64,000 bases of DNA, from NCBI RefSeq assembly GCF_007556595.1, contig NZ_VJNB01000008.1:1-64000 (forward strand), written 5' to 3'. Positions within the stretch are counted from its first letter, which is position 1; the number at the start of each line of letters is the position of its first letter. The notes under the pieces are model-generated. The model searched no databases. It saw nothing but the letters and a program-made list of their open reading frames with translations, and was not told the DNA's origin. A program made the position numbers and the translations under genes. This document shows, piece by piece, positions 45,952-55,203 of this stretch. The DNA is from Tepidimonas alkaliphilus (GTDB taxonomy: Bacteria; Pseudomonadota; Gammaproteobacteria; Burkholderiales; Burkholderiaceae_C).

Positions 45952-48339
45952 TCAGGCCGCGTGGCAGGCGCGCCAGATGCGCTCCGGCGTGGCCGGCGCA
46001 TCCAGCGGCAGCGGCCCGTCGGCCGGCAGCCCGGCGCGGCGGCGCGCGCTGGCCACCGCGTCGCGCACCGCCTCCCAGACGCTGAGCGCCAGCATGAACG
46101 GCGGCTCGCCGACCGCCTTGCTGCCGAACACGTTGTCCTCGCGGTTCGGCTGCGGCCACAGCTCCACGCGGAAGCGCAAGGGCAGGTCGCCGGCGGTGGG
46201 GATCTTGTAGGTGCTGGCCCCCGTGGTCCACAGCCGGCCCTGCTCGTCCCACACCAGCTCCTCGGTGGTCAGCCACCCCATCCCCTGCACGAAGCCGCCC
46301 TCGATCTGGCCGATGTCCAGCGCCGGGTTGAGGCTGCGGCCCACGTCATGCAGGATGTCCATCGCCAGCACGCGCAGCTCGCCGGTCAGCGTGTCGATGG
46401 CGACCTCGGTGCAGGCCGCGCCGTAGGCGAAATAGTAGAACGGCCGCCCCGTGAGCGTGGCCTTGTCGTAGTGGATCTTCGGGGTGCGGTAGAAGCCCTC
46501 GGCCCACAGCGGGATGCGGTGGGCGTAGGCCTCGCGCACCACCTCGTCGAAGGCGCGGCGCCGCGCCGGCGAGCTCACCCAGCCGCCGGCGAAGCGCACC
46601 TCGCCGGCGCCACAGCCGTCCAGCCCGGCGACGAAAGCGGCCAGCTGCTCGCGTACCTTGGCGGCGGCGCGCTGGGCGGCGCGGCCGTTGAGGTCGGTGC
46701 CGCTGGAGGCGGCGGTGGCGCTGGCGTTGGGGATGGCGGCGGTGTCGCTTGCGGCGATGCGCACGCGCTCAAGCGGCACGCCCAGCTCGTCGGCGACGAT
46801 CTGCAGCACCTTGGTGTGCAGGCCCTGGCCCATCTCGGTGCCGCCGTGGTGCACCAGCACGCTGCCGTCGGTGTAGATGTGCACCAGCGCGCCGGCCTGG
46901 TTGAACTGCGTCGCCGTAAAGCTGATGCCGAACTTGACCGGCGTGATGGCCAGCCCGCGCTGGATGACGGGGCTGGCGGCATTGAACGCCGCCACCGCCG
47001 CGCGCCGCTCGTGCCAGCGGCAACGTTGCGCCAACGCCGGCAGCAGCGCCGGCAGGACGTTGTCCTCCACGCGCATCTGGTACGGCGTGGTGTCGCGCCG
47101 CGCCGGCAGCGGGTGCGCGCCGGGGGGCAGCGGCGCGGTCCACGCCGGGCAAGGGCGCTCGTCGTAGAGGTTGCGCCGCCGCACCTCCAGCGGATCCAGC
47201 CCCAGGTGGCGCGCCACGTCGCCGAGGATGGTCTCGATCGCCAGCATGCCCTGCGGCCCGCCGAAGCCGCGAAACGCCGTGAAGCTCTGGCGGTGCGTGC
47301 GGCAGCGGTAGCTGTGCAGCGCCACGTGCGGGATGAAGTAGGCGTTGTCGGCATGGAAGATGGCGCGGTCGGCCACCGGGCCGGAGAGGTCGGCGCTGAA
47401 GCCGCAGTCCACCAGCATCGTCAGGTCCAGCGCCAGCAGCCGGCCCTCGGCGTCGAAGCCGACGTCGTAGCTGTAGCTGAACGGGTGGCGCTTGCCGGTG
47501 ATGCGCATGTCGTCGTCGCGACCCAGGCGCAGCTTGACCGGCGCGCCCACCCTGCGCGCCGCCAGCGCCGCCCACACCGCCACGTGGCCGGCTTGCGTTT
47601 CCTTGCCGCCGAAGCCGCCGCCCATGCGCCGGCACTGCACGCGCACGCGGTGGCTGGCCAGCGCCAGCGCGTGCGCGACCCAGTGCTGCACCTCGCCCGG
47701 GTGCTGGGTGCTGGACAGGATCGTCCATTCGTCCTGTTCGTGCGGGATCGCCAGCGCGACCTGCGTCTCGAGGTAGTAGTGCTCCTGCCCGCCGGCGCGA
47801 AAACGCCCGCGCAGCCGGTGCGGCGCCTGCGCGAGCGCCGCCGCCGCGTCGCCGCGGCACAGGTGCACCGGCGGCAGCACGTAGTGGCCTTGGGCGTGCG
47901 CCTGCTCCACGTCCAGCACCGCCGGCAGCGGCTCCAGCGCCAGCCGCACGCAGGCGGCGGCGGCGCGCGCGGTGCGCTCATCCTCGGCTACCACCAGCGC
48001 CACCACCTGCCCGGCGTAAAACACCTCGTCCAGCGCCAGGATCGGCTCGTCGTGCGCGAACGAGGCCAGCCACCGGTCGCCGGGGATGTCGGCGGCGGTG
48101 ACGACGGCGCGCACGCCCGGCAGCACCAGCGCCTCGCTGGCGTCGAGGCCGAGCAGCCGGCCATGCGCCAGCGGCGACAGCACCGGCGCGGCATGCAGCG
48201 TGCCGGCGGGCGCCGGGATGTCATCGACGTAGCGCGCTTGGCCGGTGACGTGCGCGACGGCGCTTTCGTGCACCGGCGAGGCGCCGCAGGCGCTCTCGGC
48301 CAGCGCCTTGCGGGGCAGGGCTGCCAGCGGCGCGTTCAT
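45952..48339 (-). CDS. xdhB: Xanthine dehydrogenase molybdenum-binding subunit XdhB
   Basis: A 795-residue large subunit carrying the molybdopterin site where hypoxanthine and xanthine are hydroxylated. It has an N-terminal a/b hammerhead domain (about residues 25-135) and Moco-binding motifs GGGFGGKET near 240, FRGFGGPQG near 350, GGTEMGQGLHTK near 510, and the catalytic Glu in VGEPPFML near 745. ATG 48339 overlaps the xdhA stop by four bases. No signal peptide: cytoplasmic, as usual. Moco insertion needs XdhC at 36.2 kb. The start-side overlap makes xdhA-xdhB a strict two-gene unit. Confidence 0.96.
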   Translation of the reverse strand: MNAPLAALPRKALAESACGASPVHESAVAHVTGQARYVDDIPAPAGTLHAAPVLSPLAHGRLLGLDASEALVLPGVRAVVTAADIPGDRWLASFAHDEPILALDEVFYAGQVVALVVAEDERTARAAAACVRLALEPLPAVLDVEQAHAQGHYVLPPVHLCRGDAAAALAQAPHRLRGRFRAGGQEHYYLETQVALAIPHEQDEWTILSSTQHPGEVQHWVAHALALASHRVRVQCRRMGGGFGGKETQAGHVAVWAALAARRVGAPVKLRLGRDDDMRITGKRHPFSYSYDVGFDAEGRLLALDLTMLVDCGFSADLSGPVADRAIFHADNAYFIPHVALHSYRCRTHRQSFTAFRGFGGPQGMLAIETILGDVARHLGLDPLEVRRRNLYDERPCPAWTAPLPPGAHPLPARRDTTPYQMRVEDNVLPALLPALAQRCRWHERRAAVAAFNAASPVIQRGLAITPVKFGISFTATQFNQAGALVHIYTDGSVLVHHGGTEMGQGLHTKVLQIVADELGVPLERVRIAASDTAAIPNASATAASSGTDLNGRAAQRAAAKVREQLAAFVAGLDGCGAGEVRFAGGWVSSPARRRAFDEVVREAYAHRIPLWAEGFYRTPKIHYDKATLTGRPFYYFAYGAACTEVAIDTLTGELRVLAMDILHDVGRSLNPALDIGQIEGGFVQGMGWLTTEELVWDEQGRLWTTGASTYKIPTAGDLPLRFRVELWPQPNREDNVFGSKAVGEPPFMLALSVWEAVRDAVASARRRAGLPADGPLPLDAPATPERIWRACHAA

Positions 48340-49919
48340 GGCCGCACCTCCGTGGCGGCGAGCAGGCGCTCGGCCGCATGCGGCTCGTCCAGCCGGATCG
48401 ACGGCCCGTCCGGCTGGCCGCCGTGCGCCAGCCAGGTGCGCCACAGCAGGCTGGCCAGCATCGCGCGCCGGTAGGCGGCGCTGGCGCGGCCGTCGCTAAG
48501 CGGCTCGAACTCGCGCTGCAGCGCCGCCATCGCCGCGCGCACCGCTGCCTCGCCCCACGGCTGGCCGAGCAGGGCGGCTTCTGCCGCGCGCGCCCGCGCC
48601 GGCACCGCGGCCACGCCGCCGGCGCCGATGCGCACGTGCGCCACGCGCCCGGCTTCGTCCAGCCGCCAGGCGATCGCCAGGCTCACCGCCGAAATGTCGT
48701 CCTCGAAGCGCTTGGACAGCTTGTGCGCCGCCACCCGCGGCGGCGGCTCGCCGGGAGCCGGCAGCGGCGCCTCGATCCACGCCAGCACTTCATCGGGCGC
48801 CAGCGCGGTGCGCCGGTAGCCGAGGTAGAAGTCCTCCAGCGCCAGCCGCCGCGGCGCGCGCCCTTCGGCGGCCAGCGCCACGCGCGCCTGCAGCGCGATC
48901 AGCACTGGCATCGAGTCGCCGATCGGCGAGCCGTTGGCCACGTTGCCGCCCAGCGTGCCGCCGTGGCGGATCGGCTGGCCGGCGAAGCGCTCCCAGTAGG
49001 GGGCCAGCGCCGGCCAGTGCGCCTGCAGCGCCGCGAACGCCTCGTGCAGCGTGGCGGCGGCGCCGATGCGCAGCAGCCGGCCTGCGCCGGTCTCGTCGGC
49101 CACCGTCAGCACGCGCGCCAGCTCCGCGCAGCGCGACACGTCCAGCACCTGCGCCCAGCGCCGGCGCTGCTGCGTCAGCTGCAGCACGGCGTCGGTGCCG
49201 CCGGCCACCAGCACCGCCTGCGGCCAGCGCCGCCGCGCCCGCAGCAGCGCCGCCAGCGTGCGCGGGGCGAGGTAGGCGGGGGCCTCCTCGCCGTGTTCTG
49301 CAGCGTCGTCCCCGGCTATCGCGGCGGCCTGCCGCAGCAGCGCGCGCAGCCGCGCCGCGTCGGCCCGCGCGGGCGGCTGCGCCGAGAGCGCCTGCGCCGC
49401 CTCCAGAATCGGGCGGTAACCGGTGCAGCGGCACAGGTTGCCCGACAGCGCGCGCAGCGCCTGCTCGCGCGTGACGGGCGCGCCGTCGGGGCGCTGCTGG
49501 TCGAGCACGAACAGGCTCATGACGATGCCCGGGGTGCAGAAGCCGCACTGCGAGCCGTGATGGGTCACCAGCGCCTGCTGCACGGGGTGCAGCGCGCCGT
49601 CGCCGGGCAGCAGCGGGTCGGCGGTGAGATCCTGCGCCGTCCACACCGCGCAGCCGTGCACGCTGCGCGCCAAGCGGATGCAGCTGTTGAGCGCGCGCCA
49701 GCGCAGCGTGCCGTCCGGGGCCTCGTCGGCCACCGCCACGGTGCAGGCGCCGCAGTCGCCGGCGGCGCAGCCTTCCTTGACGCCGGTCAGGCCCAGCCGC
49801 TGGCGCAGCACCGCCAGCAACGTCTCGTCGGGCGCGACGCCCGGCACGGCGCGCACGCGGCCGCGGTGCACCAGGATCAGCGGCGGCGCGGCAGTCGGAG
49901 GCGATGCGGGTGTCTCCAT
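48336..49919 (-). CDS. xdhA: Xanthine dehydrogenase small subunit XdhA (2Fe-2S and FAD)
   Basis: A 527-residue electron-transfer subunit. The N-terminal plant-type ferredoxin domain has Cys51, Cys56 and Cys59 in CAAGDCGAC; the second 2Fe-2S helical domain has CGFC and CRC near residues 125-165. The FAD domain (about 210-400) includes [11 protein letters not shown] and [16 protein letters not shown]; a CO_deh_flav_C domain ends the protein. It passes electrons from XdhB to NAD+. It diverges from the LysR gene across 72 bases, the usual regulator-target arrangement. Confidence 0.96.
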   Translation of the reverse strand: METPASPPTAAPPLILVHRGRVRAVPGVAPDETLLAVLRQRLGLTGVKEGCAAGDCGACTVAVADEAPDGTLRWRALNSCIRLARSVHGCAVWTAQDLTADPLLPGDGALHPVQQALVTHHGSQCGFCTPGIVMSLFVLDQQRPDGAPVTREQALRALSGNLCRCTGYRPILEAAQALSAQPPARADAARLRALLRQAAAIAGDDAAEHGEEAPAYLAPRTLAALLRARRRWPQAVLVAGGTDAVLQLTQQRRRWAQVLDVSRCAELARVLTVADETGAGRLLRIGAAATLHEAFAALQAHWPALAPYWERFAGQPIRHGGTLGGNVANGSPIGDSMPVLIALQARVALAAEGRAPRRLALEDFYLGYRRTALAPDEVLAWIEAPLPAPGEPPPRVAAHKLSKRFEDDISAVSLAIAWRLDEAGRVAHVRIGAGGVAAVPARARAAEAALLGQPWGEAAVRAAMAALQREFEPLSDGRASAAYRRAMLASLLWRTWLAHGGQPDGPSIRLDEPHAAERLLAATEVRP

Positions 49920-49991
49920 GACGCCCTAGACTAGCCGGGCGAGGCAGCGATAGCCTACGATGGCGATGATGACGCTCATAACGGAATCCGT

Positions 49992-51035
49992 ATGTCACGC
50001 GGCGCGCCTTGGGACAGTATTGACCTCCATCTGATTCGGGTGTTGCACACGGTGCTGATGGAACGCAGCGTCACGCGCGCCGCCGTGCGGCTGGGCATGC
50101 ACCAGCCGGCGGTCAGTGCCGCCTTGCGCCGGCTGCGGCGGCTGACCGGCGACGCGCTGCTGGTGCGCAGCGGCGCGGGGTTGGCGCCGACCGCGGTGGC
50201 GCAGCGCATGCTGGCCCCGGCGGCGGAAATCCTGCGCCAGGCCGACACGATGCTGGCGGCGGCGCGCGCGTTCGACCCGGCGCGCAGCGCGCACACCTTC
50301 ACGGTGGCCGCCAGCGACTACCTTGAGCCGCGCTTCTTGCCGCGGCTGGTGGCGTGCGTCAAGGCGGAGGCCCCTCACTGCCGCCTGGAGCTGCAGCCGC
50401 TGGGCGGCGCGCCAGACTACCGCCAGCGCCTGGCCACCGGCGAGGTGGACGTGGTGATCGGCAACTGGCCCGAGGTGCCGGGCGAGCTGCACCAGGGGCG
50501 GCTGTTCGGCGACGAGGTGGTGTGCCTGGTGGCGCGGCATCACCCGGCGCTGCGACGCGGCTGGACGCTGCAGGAGTGGCTCGAGGCCGAGCATGTGGCG
50601 CCGACACCGCCGGTGCCCGGCGCCTTGGGCGTGATCGACGAGCACCTGGCGCGCCGCGGGCTGCGCCGCAACATCGTCGTGCGCTGCCCGCACTTCGGGT
50701 TGATCCCGGCGATGGTGGCCGACACGTTGCTCGTGTTGACCACTGGACGGCAATATTGCGCGGCTTTCTTGACCCATTTGCCGCTGGCCATCCTGCCGCC
50801 GCCGCTGGACTTTCCACGCTTGCAGTATTACCAGCTTTGGCATGACCGTACCCACCACGCGCCGGCGGCGCAGTGGCTGCGCCAGCGGATCCGCGACGTC
50901 GCCGCGGGGCTGGTTGCATCCAACGGCGCATCGGCAACGTTACCATCGGCGCATGGGCCACAGGCCGGGCCCGCACGTTCCCGCCGCGTGGGCCAGCCAG
51001 GATCGCATGATGAGCCCCCCGATTCCTCGACTTGA
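49992..51035 (+). CDS. LysR-family regulator, probably of xdhAB and/or the BMP transporter
   Basis: A 347-residue LysR-type regulator. The winged HTH (about residues 10-70) contains SVTRAAVRLGMHQPAVSAALRRLRRLTGD; the periplasmic-binding-like effector domain spans about 95-300. It diverges from xdhA, and its 3' end overlaps the transporter ATPase gene by 29 bases, so it stands between two purine-related units. The last 45 residues are low-complexity and mostly lie over the next gene. The effector is likely a purine (xanthine or guanine); that is inferred from context. Confidence 0.88.
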   Translation: MSRGAPWDSIDLHLIRVLHTVLMERSVTRAAVRLGMHQPAVSAALRRLRRLTGDALLVRSGAGLAPTAVAQRMLAPAAEILRQADTMLAAARAFDPARSAHTFTVAASDYLEPRFLPRLVACVKAEAPHCRLELQPLGGAPDYRQRLATGEVDVVIGNWPEVPGELHQGRLFGDEVVCLVARHHPALRRGWTLQEWLEAEHVAPTPPVPGALGVIDEHLARRGLRRNIVVRCPHFGLIPAMVADTLLVLTTGRQYCAAFLTHLPLAILPPPLDFPRLQYYQLWHDRTHHAPAAQWLRQRIRDVAAGLVASNGASATLPSAHGPQAGPARSRRVGQPGSHDEPPDSST

Positions 51036-52557
51036 GCTGTGTGACGTCACCAAGCGCTACCCCGGCGTGGTGGCCAACGACCGCGTGTCGCTAACCGTGT
51101 GGCCCGGCAGCATCCACGCCGTGCTGGGCGAAAACGGCGCCGGCAAGTCCACGCTGATGAAGATCATCTACGGCGTCGTGCAGCCCGACGAGGGCACGAT
51201 GCGCATCGACGGCCGCGAGGTGCGCGTGCGCAGCCCGCAGCAGGCGCGCGAGCTTGGCATCGGCATGGTGTTCCAGCACTTCAGCCTGTTCGAGACGCTG
51301 ACCGTGGCCGACAACGTCTGGCTGGGGCTGCCGGGGCTGGCCTCGCGCGCCGAGGTGGTGGCGGCGATCCGCGACAAGGCGGCGGCCTACGGTCTGGAGC
51401 TCGACCCCGAGCGCCCGGTGCACAGCCTGTCGGTCGGCGAGCGCCAGCGCGTCGAGATCGTGCGCGCGCTGCTGGGGCAGCCGCGCCTGCTGATCCTGGA
51501 TGAGCCGACCTCGGTGCTGACGCCGCAGGCGGTGCAGCGCCTCTTCGGCGTGCTGCGCCAGCTGGCCGCCGAGGGCTGCAGCATCCTCTACATCAGCCAC
51601 AAGCTGCACGAGATCCGCGCGCTGTGCGACGCCTGCACCGTGATGCGCGGCGGGCGCGTCACCGGGGAGGTCGATCCGCGCCAGGCCAGCGACGCGGAGC
51701 TGTCGCGCCTGATGATCGGACGCGAGCCGCCGCCGCTGCCGGCGCAGCGCCGCGCGCCCGGCGAGGTGGTGCTGCGCGTGGCGGGCCTGACGCTGGCCAG
51801 CCCCTACGCCTTCGGCACCGACCTGCACGACGTGCGGCTGGAGCTGCGCGCCGGCGAGATCGTCGGCATCGCCGGCGTTTCCGGCAACGGCCAGCGCGAG
51901 CTGCTGGCCGCGCTCTCTGGCGAGGAGCCGGGCGCCCCGCCAGGGACGCTGCAGCTGGACGGGCAGGATCTGGCGCGCGCCAACCCGGCGCAGCGCCGCC
52001 GGCTCGGCCTGCACTTCGTGCCGGAGGAGCGGCTCGGCCGCGGCGCGGTGCCGGCGCTGGGGCTGGCGCACAACCTGCTGCTGACGCGTACCGAGACCGT
52101 CGGCCGCGGCGGCTGGCTGCGGCTGGCGGCGCTGCGCACGCAGGCCGCCGGCATCATCGAGCGCTACGGCGTCAAGGCCGCCGGGCCGGATGCGGCGGCG
52201 CAGTCGCTCTCCGGCGGCAACCTGCAGAAGTTCATCGTCGGGCGCGAGATCGAGGCGCGGCCGCGCGTGCTGATCGTCGCGCAGCCGACCTGGGGCGTGG
52301 ACGTCGGCGCCGCGGCGCAGATCCGCGCCGCGCTGCTGGCGCTGCGCGAGGCCGGCTGCGCGGTGCTGGTGGTCAGCGAGGAGCTGGACGAGCTGTTCGA
52401 GCTGTGCGACCGGCTGCACGTGATCGCCAAGGGGCATCTGTCGCCCGGCGTGCCGGTGCAGGAGGCCAGCGTCGAGCGCATCGGCGCGTGGATGGCGGGG
52501 CAGTGGCCGGGTTCGCCGCTGGCCGCGGGGCGGGAGGTGGCCGATGCTGCGGCTTGA
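51007..52557 (+). CDS. BMP-type nucleoside/purine ABC transporter ATPase (two-domain)
   Basis: A 516-residue ATPase with two fused nucleotide-binding domains, the form used by sugar and nucleoside (RbsA/NupO-like) importers. Domain 1 has Walker A GENGAGKST near residue 41, signature LSVGERQRV and Walker B LLILDEPTSVL. Domain 2 has the degenerate Walker A GVSGNGQRE near 295 and signature LSGGNLQKF. Start ATG 51007 (or 51010) overlaps the LysR gene. It works with the two permeases and the BMP lipoprotein downstream to import nucleosides or purine bases. Confidence 0.92.
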   Translation: MMSPPIPRLELCDVTKRYPGVVANDRVSLTVWPGSIHAVLGENGAGKSTLMKIIYGVVQPDEGTMRIDGREVRVRSPQQARELGIGMVFQHFSLFETLTVADNVWLGLPGLASRAEVVAAIRDKAAAYGLELDPERPVHSLSVGERQRVEIVRALLGQPRLLILDEPTSVLTPQAVQRLFGVLRQLAAEGCSILYISHKLHEIRALCDACTVMRGGRVTGEVDPRQASDAELSRLMIGREPPPLPAQRRAPGEVVLRVAGLTLASPYAFGTDLHDVRLELRAGEIVGIAGVSGNGQRELLAALSGEEPGAPPGTLQLDGQDLARANPAQRRRLGLHFVPEERLGRGAVPALGLAHNLLLTRTETVGRGGWLRLAALRTQAAGIIERYGVKAAGPDAAAQSLSGGNLQKFIVGREIEARPRVLIVAQPTWGVDVGAAAQIRAALLALREAGCAVLVVSEELDELFELCDRLHVIAKGHLSPGVPVQEASVERIGAWMAGQWPGSPLAAGREVADAAA

Positions 52558-53599
52558 GCGACGCCCGCAGCCGTCGGCGCTGTGGCGCTGGGCCTCGCCG
52601 CTGCTGGCCCTCGTGCTGACGGTGGCGCTTGGCGTGGCGCTGTTCGTCGCGCTGGACAAGGATCCGCTGGCGGGTCTGCGCGTATTCTTCTGGGAGCCGA
52701 TTCGCAGCGTGCGCGGCTGGAGCGAGCTGCTGCTGAAGGCCACGCCGCTGCTGCTGATCGCGCTGGGGCTGGCGATCGGCTTTCGCTCCAACGTCTGGAA
52801 CATCGGCGCCGAGGGCCAGTTCGTGATCGGGGCGGTGTGCGCCACCGGCGTGGCGCTGGCGCTGCACGGCGCCGGCTGGCCCGCCTGGCCGCTGGTGCTG
52901 CTGGCCGGCGCGCTCGGGGGGCTGGCGTGGTCGGCGCTCACCGCCCTGCTGCGCGACCGCTTCCACGCCAACGAGATCCTGGTCAGCCTGATGCTGGTCT
53001 ATGTGGCGGTGCAGGTGCTGAACTACCTGGTCTATGGCCCGTGGAAGGATCCGCTCGGCTTCAACTTCCCGCAGACGCAGCGCTTCGACGCCGGCGCGCA
53101 GGTGCCGCGGCTGGCGCCGCACCTGCGCGTCAACCTCGGGCTGATCCTGGCGCTGCTGGCGGCGCTGGCCACCTGGGTGTTCCTGTTCCGCACCCGCGCG
53201 GGCTTCGCGCAGCAGGTGGGGGGCTTGGCGCCGCTGGCGGCGCGCTACGCGGGCTTCTCGTCGCGCGCGGCGCTGTGGCTGGCGATGGGCGTCACCGGGG
53301 CGCTGGCCGGGCTGGCCGGGGCGCTGGAGGTGGCCGGCCCGGTCGGCCAGCTCACGCCGCACGTGCCGGTCGGCTATGGCTTTGCGGCCATCATCGTGGC
53401 TTTTGTTGGCCGGCTGCATCCGGCCGGCATCGTCGGCGCGGCGCTGCTGATGAGCATGTTCTACCTCGGCGGCGAGCTGGCGCAGTCGCGGCTGGGGCTG
53501 CCGAAGTCGATCACCGGCGTGTTCCAGGGCCTGCTGCTGTTTGCGCTGCTGGCCTGCGACACGCTGATCCAGTATCGCATCCGCTGGGGAAAGGGCTAA
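52544..53599 (+). CDS. BMP-type ABC transporter permease 1
   Basis: A 351-residue inner-membrane permease (BPD_transp_2 family, NupP/YufP-like) with about eight to ten helices. The family core is seen in IGFRSNVWNIGAEGQFVIGA near residue 80 and the central NEILVSLMLVYVAVQVLNYL. The gene overlaps the ATPase gene by 14 bases. Purine/nucleoside specificity is by association with a BMP-domain binding protein and with purine catabolic genes on both sides. Confidence 0.91.
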   Translation: MLRLERRPQPSALWRWASPLLALVLTVALGVALFVALDKDPLAGLRVFFWEPIRSVRGWSELLLKATPLLLIALGLAIGFRSNVWNIGAEGQFVIGAVCATGVALALHGAGWPAWPLVLLAGALGGLAWSALTALLRDRFHANEILVSLMLVYVAVQVLNYLVYGPWKDPLGFNFPQTQRFDAGAQVPRLAPHLRVNLGLILALLAALATWVFLFRTRAGFAQQVGGLAPLAARYAGFSSRAALWLAMGVTGALAGLAGALEVAGPVGQLTPHVPVGYGFAAIIVAFVGRLHPAGIVGAALLMSMFYLGGELAQSRLGLPKSITGVFQGLLLFALLACDTLIQYRIRWGKG

Positions 53600-53606
53600 C
53601 CAGGCG

Positions 53607-54530
53607 ATGGAGACGCTTGCGCTGCTGATCGCGGCCACGCTCAACGCCGGCACGGTGCTGGCCATCGCCGCGCTGGGCTTGCTGATCAACGAAAAGGTCG
53701 GCGTCGTCAACCTCGGCGCCGAGGGGCTGATGCTGTGCGGGGCGTTGGCCGGTTTTGCAACGGTGGTGCATCTGGGCGTGCACCCGCTGGGCTTTCTGGC
53801 CGGCATGGCGGTGGCGGCGCTGCTGTCGCTGCTGTTCGGCTGGCTGGTCATCTACCTCAACACCAACCAGTACGCCACCGGGCTGGCGCTGAGCCTGTTC
53901 GGCGCGGGGCTGTCGGCGTTCGCCGGCCAGCCCTACACCCAGTTCAAGCTGCCGGAGCTGCCGGCGCCGCACGTGCCGTGGCTCGGCGACCTGCCGTTCG
54001 TCGGGCCGGCGCTGTTTCGCCACCATGCGCTCGTCTATGCGACCGTGGCATTGGCGCTGGGGTTGGTGTGGCTTTACGACCGCACGCGCACCGGGTTGGT
54101 GCTGCGCGCCATCGGCGAAAGCCCCGAGTCGGCGCACGCGCTGGGCTACCCGGTGCGGCGCATCCGGCTGCTGGCGGTGGTGCTGGGCGGCGCGCTGTGC
54201 GGGCTGGCCGGGGCTTATGTCTCCACCGTTTACACGCCGCTGTGGGTGGAGGGCATGATCGCCGGCAAGGGTTGGATCGCGCTGGCGCTGACGACGTTTG
54301 CCACCTGGCGGCCGGCACGCGTCTTGCTAGGGGCTTACCTGTTCGGCGGCGTCACGATGCTGCAGTTTCACTTGCAGGGCGTGGGCGTGCAAATCCCCAG
54401 CCAGTTCCTGACGATGATGCCGTATGGAGCCACCATCGTCGTGCTGGTGCTGATCTCGCGCAGCCCGCAGTGGATTCGGTTGCATATGCCGCAGTCGCTT
54501 GGGCGGCCGTTTCATCCGGGAGGCATGTGA
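53607..54530 (+). CDS. BMP-type ABC transporter permease 2
   Basis: A 307-residue partner permease (NupQ/YufQ-like) with about eight helices; family marks are NEKVGVVNLGAEGLMLCGAL near residue 32 and LRAIGESPESAHALGYPVRRIR near 168. It is seven bases after permease 1. In most such operons the BMP lipoprotein is adjacent; here a thioredoxin-like gene separates them, so the lipoprotein may be transcribed separately. Confidence 0.91.
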   Translation: METLALLIAATLNAGTVLAIAALGLLINEKVGVVNLGAEGLMLCGALAGFATVVHLGVHPLGFLAGMAVAALLSLLFGWLVIYLNTNQYATGLALSLFGAGLSAFAGQPYTQFKLPELPAPHVPWLGDLPFVGPALFRHHALVYATVALALGLVWLYDRTRTGLVLRAIGESPESAHALGYPVRRIRLLAVVLGGALCGLAGAYVSTVYTPLWVEGMIAGKGWIALALTTFATWRPARVLLGAYLFGGVTMLQFHLQGVGVQIPSQFLTMMPYGATIVVLVLISRSPQWIRLHMPQSLGRPFHPGGM

Positions 54531-54556
54531 ACAGCGACCTGGTCAAGCGTTTTGGG

Positions 54557-54585
54557 TTGTCCAAAATAGGTCATCCAGCTATATT
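54557..54585 (+). promoter_or_regulatory. Sigma-70-type promoter upstream of the thioredoxin-like gene
   Basis: TTGTCC (54557-54562) and TATATT (54580-54585) separated by exactly 17 bases, in a visibly AT-richer patch after permease 2. It would start a transcript about 45 bases before ATG 54637. Confidence 0.6.
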
Positions 54586-54636
54586 GAAGCCTCGCTTTAG
54601 CTGCACTTTTGGCGCGGAAAAGGAGGGGGTGTGAAC

Positions 54637-55170
54637 ATGACGGGGATGAAGCTCAAAATGCATGGGATGCTCCAGGCGCGCGTTCTGGGCTTGACGCTTG
54701 GGGCATGGACGCTGCCAGCGTGGGCGAGCTGGGAGTCTTTGGTGTTGCCGCCCGGATTCATTTGGGAAAGCAACGTGCCGGATGCCGCCGCCCGTGCGCG
54801 GCGGGAAGACAAGCCGCTGATCGTGTATTACACGCGCACCAACTGCCCCCCATGCGATGTGTTGCGGGCGCGGCTGCGTTCCAACGAGACGTTGCGAGAG
54901 ACCTTCAAGCAACAATACATTTTCACCGTGGTTTGGGGTAATTCAATGAACCGAACCGAACGGGATGAGTATCGTCAGCGCTACGATGTCCGTGGCGCGC
55001 CGTCGTGGGTTCTTTTCCATCCCCAGGGCGGCTATGTTTGCACCTTGCACGGCGGCGTTTGGCCGCAAGAAGACGGCGCGGAGGTGCATGAGCTGCTGCA
55101 AACTCGGCTTAAGAGTTTCGACACGGAGGCGGCTGCCGCCCTGACAGCGCGCCCATGCCGCTCGCAGTAA
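54637..55170 (+). CDS. Secreted thioredoxin-like protein with CPPC motif
   Basis: A 177-residue protein with a probable signal peptide (hydrophobic stretch LGLTLGAWTLPAWAS, cleavage after about residue 32) and a thioredoxin fold. The redox motif is NCPPCDV near residue 69, and the cis-Pro region is VRGAPSWVLF near 125. ATG 54637 is preferred over a GTG at 54631 because the AGGAGG ribosome site at 54621-54626 is correctly spaced only from the ATG. Base composition is lower in GC than its neighbours, and it splits the transporter operon. A periplasmic disulfide role is likely; the partner is unknown. Confidence 0.82.
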   Translation: MTGMKLKMHGMLQARVLGLTLGAWTLPAWASWESLVLPPGFIWESNVPDAAARARREDKPLIVYYTRTNCPPCDVLRARLRSNETLRETFKQQYIFTVVWGNSMNRTERDEYRQRYDVRGAPSWVLFHPQGGYVCTLHGGVWPQEDGAEVHELLQTRLKSFDTEAAAALTARPCRSQ

Positions 55171-55203
55171 AAGCTTCGCGAAAAATAACCAGAGGAGTGC
55201 ACG

